Source: DAOUBA01 sp034432855
GTDB taxonomy: Bacteria > Chloroflexota > Anaerolineae > B4-G1
Direction of reading: 5' to 3'
DNA length: 8,773 nucleotides
Assembly (NCBI GenBank): GCA_034432855.1
Contig: DAOUBA010000208.1
Location: forward strand, 1 to 8,773
In this document: in pieces, positions 1 to 4,755 of the stretch
Layout: the number at the start of each line of letters is the position of its first letter
How positions within the stretch are numbered: position 1 is the stretch's first letter
Translations under genes and position numbers: made by a program
Notes under the pieces: model-generated
Told to the model about the DNA's origin: nothing
Seen by the model: only the letters and a program-made list of their open reading frames with translations
Databases searched by the model: none

Positions 1-32
1 CGTGCATCGCGGATATGAATCGGTTGAGGCAT
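1..32 (-). CDS. 5' end of an unidentified gene, cut by the window edge
   Basis: Only the first ten codons are visible; the protein begins MPQPIHIRDA. The start is well supported because a strong ribosome binding site, GGAGGAAG, lies just upstream of the ATG on the minus strand. A sigma-70-like promoter candidate lies about 30 bases further upstream. The gene is the next one leftward after the higBA cassette and the distal copy of the aminotransferase 3' end. I cannot assign a family from ten residues. Confidence 0.5.
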   Translation of the reverse strand, partial: MPQPIHIRDA

Positions 33-65
33 GGCTTCCTCCGGGATAACTTGTGGATGCTCCCA

Positions 66-94
66 ACTCTACCACAGATTGCGCTATGCCTCAA
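66..94 (-). promoter_or_regulatory. Candidate promoter of the left-edge gene
   Basis: On the minus strand TTGAGG is followed after 17 bases by TAGAGT. Each element matches the sigma-70 consensus at four of six positions. The predicted start point leaves a leader of about 27 bases containing the GGAGGAAG ribosome binding site of the gene starting at 32. Confidence 0.35.
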
Positions 95-217
95 GCCGGA
101 GTTGTAAAAAGTGCAAAACTACTGACTCCTTTCCTGGTGCGCTGTGCCCCACCATTGAGTCTGCGAAGAATTGCGCCTGTCGCTTATCCTCAGCGTGTGC
201 TATGCTGTCTGGCTTCG

Positions 218-246
218 ATTATAGCCCAACGGCCAAACTTGCACAA
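218..246 (-). promoter_or_regulatory. Duplicated sigma-70-like promoter in copy A
   Basis: On the minus strand TTGTGC (241-246), a 17-base spacer and a perfect TATAAT (218-223). It is the counterpart of the promoter at 1942-1970 in the native copy and points leftward toward the gene that starts at 32. If it is still active it would add a second, more distal start for that gene, with a leader of about 180 bases. Confidence 0.5.
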
Positions 247-251
247 ATACA

Positions 252-277
252 TAGCGCCCGCCGTCCGGCGGGCGCTA
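252..277 (-). terminator. Hairpin downstream of higA (copy A)
   Basis: A perfect 11-base-pair GC-rich stem (252-262 with 267-277) closes a four-base loop, about 100 bases past the higA stop. The transcript side has only a short U-poor tail (AUGUAUUUG), so it is not a classical intrinsic terminator. It may work as a weak terminator or a 3'-end stabiliser. The same structure follows the aminotransferase at 1974-2003. Confidence 0.5.
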
Positions 278-372
278 CGTGGATGGAATCCGCGCCTACG
301 ATGCGGCGAGCACCTCGGCGATGGCGCGGCACGGCCGCGCGACGTGGATGCCAGCGTGGAACGGAGCCGCGC

Positions 373-693
373 CTATCCTAACGCCGAAGCCGGCTGTGGC
401 CTCTGCAGGACGTTGACCTCGCGGGCGATGCGCGGCGCCAATTCTGCCTCGGCGATTTCGAGGTCGTAGCGGGCCTGCAGGCGCATCCAGACAATGGGGC
501 TGGTGCCAAAGTAGCGGGCCAGGCGCATGGCAGTGTCTGCCGTGACGGCGCGCTGCCCGCGCACGATTTGGCTAATGCGCAGCGTCGGTACGCCGATGTC
601 TTTTGCCACGCGGTACTGGCTCAAGCCTAGCGGCTTCATAAAGTCTTCCAGCAACACTTCGCCGGGATGAACAGGAGGGAGTCTGTCTGCCAT
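373..693 (-). CDS. higA: HigA-type antitoxin (XRE-family DNA-binding protein)
   Basis: A 106-residue antitoxin of the HigA/VapI family. It should bind and neutralise the HigB toxin and repress their shared promoter. The protein opens with the family hallmark HPGEVLLEDF (residues 9-18), followed by a helix-turn-helix at about 24-48 (LSQYRVAKDIGVPTLRISQI). The C-terminal part, FGTSPIVWMRLQARYDLEIAE, is also typical. The ATG at 693 was chosen because the family motif follows within nine residues and AAGGA lies about nine bases upstream. A longer reading of the same frame would run through the toxin gene and is not credible. It starts 14 bases after the higB stop, so the two are co-transcribed with the toxin first, the usual order for higBA. 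Confidence 0.93.
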   Translation of the reverse strand: MADRLPPVHPGEVLLEDFMKPLGLSQYRVAKDIGVPTLRISQIVRGQRAVTADTAMRLARYFGTSPIVWMRLQARYDLEIAEAELAPRIAREVNVLQRPQPASALG

Positions 694-707
694 TGCTCGC
701 TGTCCTT

Positions 708-992
708 TCACCTGTGGTAATCCACGATCTCGACGTCCTCCGCTTTGCCGCCGACCCACCGGAAACAGACACGCCAGCGGTCGTTGATGCGGATGCTGTA
801 CTGACCGGCGCGATCCCCGTGGAGCGCTTCGAGGTGGTTTCCGGGCGGCGCCGCCAGGTCGCGCAAGTCTTCCGCATCGTCCAGGTAGAGAAGTTTGCGC
901 CGCGCCGTCTTCTGGATATCCGGCGGTAGTTTCCTTGATACGACGCCCTTGTATATCTTCTCCGTTTCGACGTTGGCGAAGGATGCGATCAC
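708..992 (-). CDS. higB: HigB-type toxin (RelE superfamily mRNA interferase)
   Basis: A 94-residue toxin of the HigB branch of the RelE/ParE superfamily. Members cleave mRNA on the ribosome when not bound by HigA. Visible signatures are the N-terminal IASFANVETEKIY, SRKLPPDIQ (residues 19-27), and the core strand segment GQYSIRINDRWRVCFRW (63-79) with its run of arginines, then VEIVDYHR at the C-terminus, where His93 is the usual C-terminal histidine. The length is normal for the family. The start is a GTG at 992; no ribosome binding site precedes it and the predicted transcription start falls on or within a base or two of this codon, which suggests leaderless translation. The higA gene follows after 14 bases. 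Confidence 0.93.
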   Translation of the reverse strand: MIASFANVETEKIYKGVVSRKLPPDIQKTARRKLLYLDDAEDLRDLAAPPGNHLEALHGDRAGQYSIRINDRWRVCFRWVGGKAEDVEIVDYHR

Positions 993-998
993 AATTTA

Positions 999-1027
999 AT
1001 CGTACCACACAGCGATAGTATTGTCAA
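999..1027 (-). promoter_or_regulatory. higBA promoter
   Basis: On the minus strand a perfect -35 hexamer TTGACA (1022-1027), a 17-base spacer and TACGAT (999-1004) form a strong sigma-70-like promoter. The start point expected seven bases past the -10 element is about 992, the first base of the higB GTG codon. A palindrome overlaps the -35 element and is the likely HigA operator. Confidence 0.8.
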
Positions 1028-1036
1028 ACAATACTA
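1016..1036. promoter_or_regulatory. Palindromic operator candidate for HigA
   Basis: A perfect inverted repeat with nine-base arms, TAGTATTGT and ACAATACTA, separated by CAA. It covers the whole -35 hexamer of the higBA promoter, which is where an autorepressing HigA/HigBA complex would be expected to bind. The binding itself is inference. Confidence 0.75.
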
Positions 1037-1060
1037 GATGGATTGGTTCCCAAGGGGAGC

Positions 1061-1156
1061 GGAATCCGCGCCTACGGCGTCGCGGCGAGCACCTCGGCGA
1101 TGGCACGGCACAGCCGCTCGACGTTGCCCTCGTTGATGCCGGCGACGTTGATGCGC
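1061..1156 (-). repeat. Middle copy (B) of the aminotransferase 3' end
   Basis: This 96-base block matches 2009-2101, the native end of the aminotransferase gene. On the minus strand it reads RINVAGINEGNVERLCRAIA, then EVLAATP and a TAG stop. Compared with the native end it has one synonymous change (CGC to CGT) and a different tail (ATP in place of AS). Similarity begins sharply at the codon for the carboxylate-binding Arg374 and stops about 15 bases after the stop codon. Unlike the other two copies it has no hairpin or promoter behind it. It sits between the retropepsin cassette and the higBA promoter and has no start codon of its own. Confidence 0.9.
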
Positions 1157-1200
1157 TAGGGTGGGGATCGGCTTCACGCAATGTGCGCGGCATTTCCGAT

Positions 1201-1606
1201 TCAGCGCGCTCTGGGCTTGACCTCGAACTCGAGCTGAGAGCGATAGAAACAGACATCGAACTCCATGAAAAAGTTCATCTGTCCCAATATGAGCGGTACG
1301 TCATCACTTCGGCTCCATGCAAACGCCAACCTGACGGGCGGAAAGTCACCAATCTCCGCCATTGGGAACAGGGGTTGTGCTGCAACATTGCCCAGATTGC
1401 CGGCTAACCGGATTGTGGCTTTCTGGTCATCCCAAACGGCGTCAAGTTGAATGCCGAGTTGGTAGGGGAGCACGTTGACAGTGGCGCCGCTATCCAGCAG
1501 TCCTACTGCATGGACGGCCCGCTTGCCGTAGCGAAGAACCAGTGGTAATCGCGGCAGACTGTCCAGTTCGCTCTGGGTGGGGTCTGGTCGAATATCGAAA
1601 CCGCAT
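1201..1606 (-). CDS. Retropepsin-like aspartyl protease, 5' end frameshifted or non-canonically started
   Basis: A small single-domain aspartyl protease of the retropepsin-like type, of unknown substrate. The catalytic motif GLLDSGATVNVLPYQLG is present, and VPLILGQMNFF near the C-terminus matches the second conserved Ile-Leu-Gly block. The reading frame with these motifs has no ATG, GTG or TTG start before the motif; the first GTG (1473) lies after the catalytic Asp and cannot be right. The ATG at 1606 is one base out of frame. Dropping one base around 1597-1600 would give a natural protein of about 134 residues starting MRFDIRPDPTQSELDSLPRL. A CTG codon at 1614, overlapping the upstream stop and five bases after AGGAG, is the alternative. 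So this is either a recent frameshift, a sequence error or a CTG start. It follows the 84-residue gene directly and is surely co-transcribed with it. Confidence 0.75.
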
Positions 1607-1610
1607 CGGT

Positions 1611-1865
1611 TCAGTCGTTCTCCTCTTGATACGTAGCCATTGCCTCGGCCAGGATCGCGGCTGCGCCGTAAGAGTTGTAAGGCGTTGGCAAGTAATAGGT
1701 CTTTCCAGACTCAAAGGGCCAGATCTCCTTGGCGGCTTCGAGTTCCTCAGCCAGAATGCGAATGAGCCTGAGCTTGTCGAGCGCGGGCAACATGCGGACA
1801 GCGGGAACAATTCTGGTCAACGTTACCGGCTGTTCCGGGGTTTCGGCTTGAACGGTTGGTTGCAT
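1611..1865 (-). CDS. Small partner protein of the retropepsin-like gene, function unknown
   Basis: An 84-residue soluble protein. After a Thr/Pro-rich start, residues 28-45 form a likely amphipathic helix (LDKLRLIRILAEELEAAK). There follow a short aromatic segment, WPFESGKTYYLPTPYNSYGA, and a second helix, AAAILAEAMATYQEEND. There is no signal peptide, membrane segment or cysteine. The ATG at 1865 has a good ribosome binding site, GGGAGGTG, six bases upstream. Its stop overlaps or abuts the start of the retropepsin-like gene and its last codons supply the AGGAG site for that gene, so the two are translationally coupled. I do not recognise a named family. The size and arrangement recall a regulator or antitoxin beside its effector, but that is only an analogy. 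Confidence 0.8.
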   Translation of the reverse strand: MQPTVQAETPEQPVTLTRIVPAVRMLPALDKLRLIRILAEELEAAKEIWPFESGKTYYLPTPYNSYGAAAILAEAMATYQEEND

Positions 1866-1941
1866 TTCTACACCTCCCTCGATAGAGCGGGTTCACACTA
1901 TGACAACTCATCCCCAGCGCGTTATGCGCAGTCTTGCCCTG

Positions 1942-1970
1942 ATTATAGCCCAACGGCCAGACTTGCACAA
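1942..1970 (-). promoter_or_regulatory. Promoter of the 84-residue/retropepsin cassette
   Basis: On the minus strand TTGTGC (1965-1970), a 17-base spacer and a perfect TATAAT (1942-1947). The predicted start near 1935 gives a leader of about 70 bases to the ATG at 1865. It lies directly behind the hairpin that ends the aminotransferase operon, making a hairpin-then-promoter boundary. The same element occurs at 218-246. Confidence 0.65.
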
Positions 1971-1973
1971 ATA

Positions 1974-2003
1974 CATAGCGCCCGCCGGACGGCGGGCGCT
2001 ATG
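1974..2003 (-). terminator. Hairpin at the end of the purO-aminotransferase operon
   Basis: A perfect 13-base-pair stem (1974-1986 with 1991-2003) with a four-base loop, starting 17 bases after the aminotransferase stop. The RNA continues AUUUGUG rather than with a U-run, so termination may be weak or factor-assisted. It is the only strong hairpin between the operon and the next promoter. Confidence 0.6.
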
Positions 2004-2019
2004 TGGATGGAATCCGCGC

Positions 2020-3219
2020 CTACGATGCGGCGAGCACCTCGGCGATGGCGCGGCACAGCCGCTCGACGTTGCCCTCGTTGATGCCGGCGACGTTGATGCG
2101 CCCGGAGCCGACGATGTAGATCGAGTGCTTTTCACGCAGCGCGTCCACCTGCTCCTTGGTCAGGCCGGAGAAGGAAAAGATGCCGCGCTGCCGCTTGAGG
2201 AAAGAAAAATCGCGCGTCACGCCATTCGATGTCAGCCTGTCCACGAAGAGTCGTCGCGTCCGGTTGATGCGCTCGCGCATCGCTTTGACCTCGCCCTCCC
2301 ACTCGGCGCGCAGTTGCGGGTCGTTCACGATGACGGTCAGGATGGCGGCGCCGTGCGCGGGCGGGTTGGAGTAGATGGCGCGGATGACCTGCTTGAGGTG
2401 GCCGAGCGCGACTTCCGCCGTCTCTTTCGATCGGGCGACCAGGGTCAGCGCCCCAGCGCGCTCGTTGTACAGGCCAAAGTTCTTGGCGAAGGAACTGACG
2501 ACCAGCATCTCGGGTACTCGTTCGCATAGCGCGAGCACGCCCAAGGCGTCCTCGCGCAGGCCGTCGCCCAGGCCCTGGTAGGCAAAGTCCACGAACGGCA
2601 TCAGACCGCGCTCGGCCAGCGCGTCGGCGATCGCGGCCCACTGCTCCGCCGTCGGGTCAACGCCGGTGGGGTTGTGGCAGCAGCCGTGCAGGAGGACAAT
2701 GTCGCGCTCCGGCAGCGCCCTGAGCGCGGCCAGCATCTCGTCGAATGCCAGACTGTTGGTGGCGGCGTCGAAATACGGGTAGGTCTCTACCGCAAGGCCC
2801 GCCGCGCGGAAGACGTTGGGGTGGTTGGGCCAGGTGGGATCGCTCATCCAGACGCGCGCTGTGGGGTTGATTCTCTTAAGGAACTCGGCCCCCACGCGCA
2901 GGCCGCCGGTGCCGCCGGGGGTTTGCACCGTCACCGCACGCCCGCTCGTGATGACCTCGTGACCCGGCCCAAAGACCAGCTCTTGCACCGCCGCCGCATA
3001 CTCGGGCGAGCCTTCGATGTCCAGGTACTCTTTGCTCATCTCCTCTTCCAGCAGGCGCGCCTCGGCCAGTTTGACCGTGCGGAATACCGGCGTCTGGCCG
3101 TGCTCGTCCTGGTAGACCCCCACGCCCAGGTTGATCTTTTCCGGGTTGGGGTCACGCTTGAACGCTTCGGTCAGGCCAAAGATTGGGTCTTTGGGTGCCA
3201 TCTCGAGTGCTTCGAACAT
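2020..3219 (-). CDS. Aspartate/aromatic amino acid aminotransferase (class I, PLP-dependent)
   Basis: A 399-residue cytoplasmic transaminase of the AspC/TyrB type (E. coli AspC has 396), exchanging the amino group between aspartate or aromatic amino acids and 2-oxoglutarate. Motifs include VQTPGGTGGLR (98-108), CCHNPTGVDPT (180-190), DFAYQGLGDG with Asp211 and Tyr214 for the cofactor ring, SSFAKNFGLYNERAG with the Schiff-base Lys246, and SGRINVAG with the substrate-carboxylate-binding Arg374. Lys246 and Arg374 fall at the same numbers as in AspC. All key residues are intact. The ATG has a strong AGGAGG site and follows the GMP synthase subunit gene by 21 bases, making it the last gene of the operon. 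Substrate preference (aspartate or aromatic) cannot be read from the sequence. Its 3' end is repeated twice further left. Confidence 0.95.
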   Translation of the reverse strand: MFEALEMAPKDPIFGLTEAFKRDPNPEKINLGVGVYQDEHGQTPVFRTVKLAEARLLEEEMSKEYLDIEGSPEYAAAVQELVFGPGHEVITSGRAVTVQTPGGTGGLRVGAEFLKRINPTARVWMSDPTWPNHPNVFRAAGLAVETYPYFDAATNSLAFDEMLAALRALPERDIVLLHGCCHNPTGVDPTAEQWAAIADALAERGLMPFVDFAYQGLGDGLREDALGVLALCERVPEMLVVSSFAKNFGLYNERAGALTLVARSKETAEVALGHLKQVIRAIYSNPPAHGAAILTVIVNDPQLRAEWEGEVKAMRERINRTRRLFVDRLTSNGVTRDFSFLKRQRGIFSFSGLTKEQVDALREKHSIYIVGSGRINVAGINEGNVERLCRAIAEVLAAS

Positions 3220-3240
3220 TGTTTCCTCCTGGATTGGGGG

Positions 3241-4206
3241 TTACACTGCCTCGATCGTCGAGGGCGGCTTGCGGGTGACGTTGTAAGTCACGCTGACCAC
3301 GCCGGGCACCTCGGTGGTGATCCGCTCGGCGATGTTCTCCAGGATGTCGTAGGGCAAGCGCGTCGGCGAGGCGATGCGCGCGTCCTTGCTGTCCCAACAG
3401 CGCACTTCGATCTGCAAGCCGAAATCCCGCTGGCCATCGCGCATCCCGGTCACGCGGTCTTCGTGCAGGATCGCCAACGCCTGGAAGGCACCGGTGTAGC
3501 AGAGTTCCTGTTCGACGATGGCCGTGGCTTTGCGCACGACCTCGACCCGCTCCGGCGTCACCTCGCCGATGATGCGCGCCGCCAGCGCCGGGCCGGGGAA
3601 CGGCGGGCGGTCATAGACCTCTTTCGGCAACCCCAACGCCTGCGCTACCTTGCGCACGGCGGGCTTGCGCAGTTGCACCAGCGGCTCGATGACCTTGTAG
3701 CCGAACTCTTTTTCGGTGTTGATGCCCATCTGGGTCAGGATGTTGTGCTGGCGCTTGATCCCACCGACGGTCTCCTCCACGTCGGTGAGGATGGTGCCGT
3801 GCAGCAGGAATTTGGCGCCGCTCTCGCGCACCAGCCGCCCGAAGACGGTGCGGTAGAAGGTCTGCGTGATCGCTTCGCGCTTCTCCTCCGGGTCGGTGAT
3901 GCCCTTGAGCGCGGCAAAGAACGGCTCACGGGCGTCCACGATCTGCACCGGCACGCCTAGCCGCTCGAACAACGCGACCACGCGCTGCGGCTCGCCTTCG
4001 CGCATGATGCCGTTGTCAATGAAGTAGGTGAGCAGCCGCTCGCCCAGCGCCTTGTGGCCGAGCATCGTCACCGTCGAAGAGTCCACGCCGCCGGAGAGGG
4101 CGTTGATCGCCTTGCCGTCGCCGACGATGCTACGGATCTCGCGGACCTTTTGTTCGACGAATTGGGTTGGATTGAGTTCTTGAAGTGTGATTTCGACGAT
4201 TGCCAT
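3241..4206 (-). CDS. guaAB: GMP synthase, ATP-pyrophosphatase subunit (GuaAB-type)
   Basis: A 321-residue protein equal to the C-terminal two thirds of bacterial GuaA, as in archaeal two-subunit GMP synthases. It adenylylates XMP with ATP and uses ammonia from a separate glutaminase to make GMP. The PP-loop is ALSGGVDSST (residues 36-45). DNGIMREGE follows, then the substrate region TVGGIKRQHN (146-155) and PPFPGPALAARIIGE (201-215). The dimerisation domain ends VTYNVTRKPPSTIEAV, close to the usual KPP-TIE ending. No glutamine amidotransferase domain is attached and none is encoded in the window. The ATG at 4206 has AAAGGA upstream. It lies 45 bases after the four-helix-bundle gene and 21 before the aminotransferase. 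A paralogous PP-loop ATPase with another substrate is possible but less likely, given purO in the same operon. Confidence 0.88.
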   Translation of the reverse strand: MAIVEITLQELNPTQFVEQKVREIRSIVGDGKAINALSGGVDSSTVTMLGHKALGERLLTYFIDNGIMREGEPQRVVALFERLGVPVQIVDAREPFFAALKGITDPEEKREAITQTFYRTVFGRLVRESGAKFLLHGTILTDVEETVGGIKRQHNILTQMGINTEKEFGYKVIEPLVQLRKPAVRKVAQALGLPKEVYDRPPFPGPALAARIIGEVTPERVEVVRKATAIVEQELCYTGAFQALAILHEDRVTGMRDGQRDFGLQIEVRCWDSKDARIASPTRLPYDILENIAERITTEVPGVVSVTYNVTRKPPSTIEAV

Positions 4207-4227
4207 TGGTTCGTGTCCTTTCTTTGT

Positions 4228-4272
4228 GGGATGGGAGTAGGGAGTAGGGGATTAGGGAGTAGGGGGAGCGGG
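4228..4272 (+). other. G-quadruplex-capable G-tract array
   Basis: Seven runs of three to five guanines spaced by two to four bases, with loops AT, AGTA, AGTA, ATTA, AGTA and AGC, lie on the plus strand, which is the template strand for the leftward operon. This fits the usual G-quadruplex pattern. It includes the left inverted repeat of the four-helix-bundle cassette and lies between that gene and the GMP synthase subunit gene. Confidence 0.6.
4248..4265. repeat. Left inverted repeat of the four-helix-bundle cassette
   Basis: On the plus strand GGGATTAGGGAGTAGGGG. It pairs at 17 of 18 bases with the minus-strand copy at 4738-4755. It contains the TAA stop codon of the four-helix-bundle gene (4252-4254) and sits in a longer degenerate GGGAGTA tandem array. 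Confidence 0.8.
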
Positions 4273-4728
4273 AGGTAGTTCACCCAGGGCAGAAGTGGGT
4301 GCTTCATCAGGCGTTTCATCAGGGGCGACGGATTCGGCAGGTTCAGGGGCCGAAGGCTGTCCCTTGCGCTGCTCTGTGCTGGCGATGAGGCCGTGGAGCA
4401 AGCGGCCAACCGACTCTGCTTGAGCCATCAGGTTGACGTGGGCATCGGACGAGATGTACGCCAGGTCTTTCGACAGCAGGAAGTAATACTTGAGCTCTTC
4501 CAGCGATCCTTCCGAGATGTTGTAGAAGCGGATCTTGTCTCGGATGCCTAGTCGCTTGAATCCCTCGGCGATGTTGGCGGCGATGGAGACCACGGCCCGA
4601 CGCATCTGCGCGACCAGGCCAAAGCGCTCGTCGGCGGGGAATTTCTGTGTGGCCTTATACACCATCAGCACGAGCCTATGTGCTTCCTGCCATGCTTCCA
4701 GTTGCCGGAAGTACTTGATTTTCCCCAT
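4252..4728 (-). CDS. Four-helix-bundle protein (23S rRNA intervening-sequence / Avd-like family)
   Basis: A 158-residue protein of the four-helix-bundle family found in 23S rRNA intervening sequences and related to Avd of diversity-generating retroelements. The molecular role of stand-alone members is not established. Family features are YFRQLEAWQEAHRLVLMVY (residues 6-24), LVAQMRRAVVSIAANIAEG (38-56) and the third helix region KIRFYNISEGSLEELKYYF (65-83), with a fourth helix near 95-118. The family usually ends near residue 120. Here a further 38 residues rich in Pro, Glu and Ala follow, ending PPAPPTP, encoded by the flanking G-rich repeat, which also provides the stop. The ATG lies 12 bases after the apgM stop, with GGGGATAGGA as ribosome binding site, also from a repeat. 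No reverse transcriptase or variable repeat is present, so there is no retroelement context. Confidence 0.88.
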   Translation of the reverse strand: MGKIKYFRQLEAWQEAHRLVLMVYKATQKFPADERFGLVAQMRRAVVSIAANIAEGFKRLGIRDKIRFYNISEGSLEELKYYFLLSKDLAYISSDAHVNLMAQAESVGRLLHGLIASTEQRKGQPSAPEPAESVAPDETPDEAPTSALGELPPAPPTP

Positions 4729-4737
4729 ACTTCCTAT

Positions 4738-4755
4738 CCCCTACTTCCTAATCCC
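4738..4755. repeat. Right inverted repeat of the four-helix-bundle cassette
   Basis: On the minus strand GGGATTAGGAAGTAGGGG, the inverted partner of 4248-4265 with one mismatch in 18. It encodes the last codons of apgM (Gly-Ile-Arg-Lys and the TAG stop) and leads into the ribosome binding site of the four-helix-bundle gene. Confidence 0.8.

Larger units (their letters stand above)
183..357 (-). repeat. Distal diverged copy (A) of the aminotransferase 3' end, hairpin and promoter
   Basis: This stretch aligns with 1907-2080 at a constant offset of 1724 bases over most of its length. Between 217 and about 344 only a handful of bases differ; 183-216 is clearly diverged. It contains the last dozen or so codons of the aminotransferase on the minus strand (RAIAEVLAAS and stop, stop at 296-298), the same hairpin and the same promoter. 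At its right end, around 345, the similarity breaks through a deletion of about ten bases, so it is a non-coding relic. It lies just beyond the stop codon of higA. Confidence 0.85.
1907..2101 (-). repeat. Native copy (C) of the aminotransferase 3' end, hairpin and promoter
   Basis: Reference copy of the repeated segment: the last 26 codons of the aminotransferase, its TAG stop (2020-2022), the hairpin at 1974-2003 and the promoter at 1942-1970. Bases 1907-2080 align with copy A (183-357) and 2009-2101 align with copy B (1061-1156). Confidence 0.85.

Noticed and set aside
31..469. Overlapping plus-strand open frames in the first 470 bases
   Set aside because: They have no ribosome binding site, cover the repeat copy and the antisense of higA, and share translated repeat sequence with frames near 1900-2100, which explains their apparent similarity.
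373..1008. A 211-residue version of HigA starting at 1008
   Set aside because: The extra 105 residues come from the toxin gene in another frame and from its promoter; the family start motif begins just after the ATG at 693.
1201..1473. Retropepsin-like protein starting at GTG 1473
   Set aside because: This start removes the catalytic DSGAT motif, which is plainly encoded upstream in the same frame.
2674..3960. A 428-codon open frame on the plus strand across the aminotransferase and GMP synthase genes
   Set aside because: It lies antisense to two clearly conserved genes, has His/Asp/Arg-rich low-information composition and no ribosome binding site; it is a by-product of GC-rich codon use.
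4252..4728. Diversity-generating retroelement around the Avd-like four-helix-bundle gene
   Set aside because: No reverse transcriptase, template repeat or variable repeat is present, and the neighbours are core metabolic genes.
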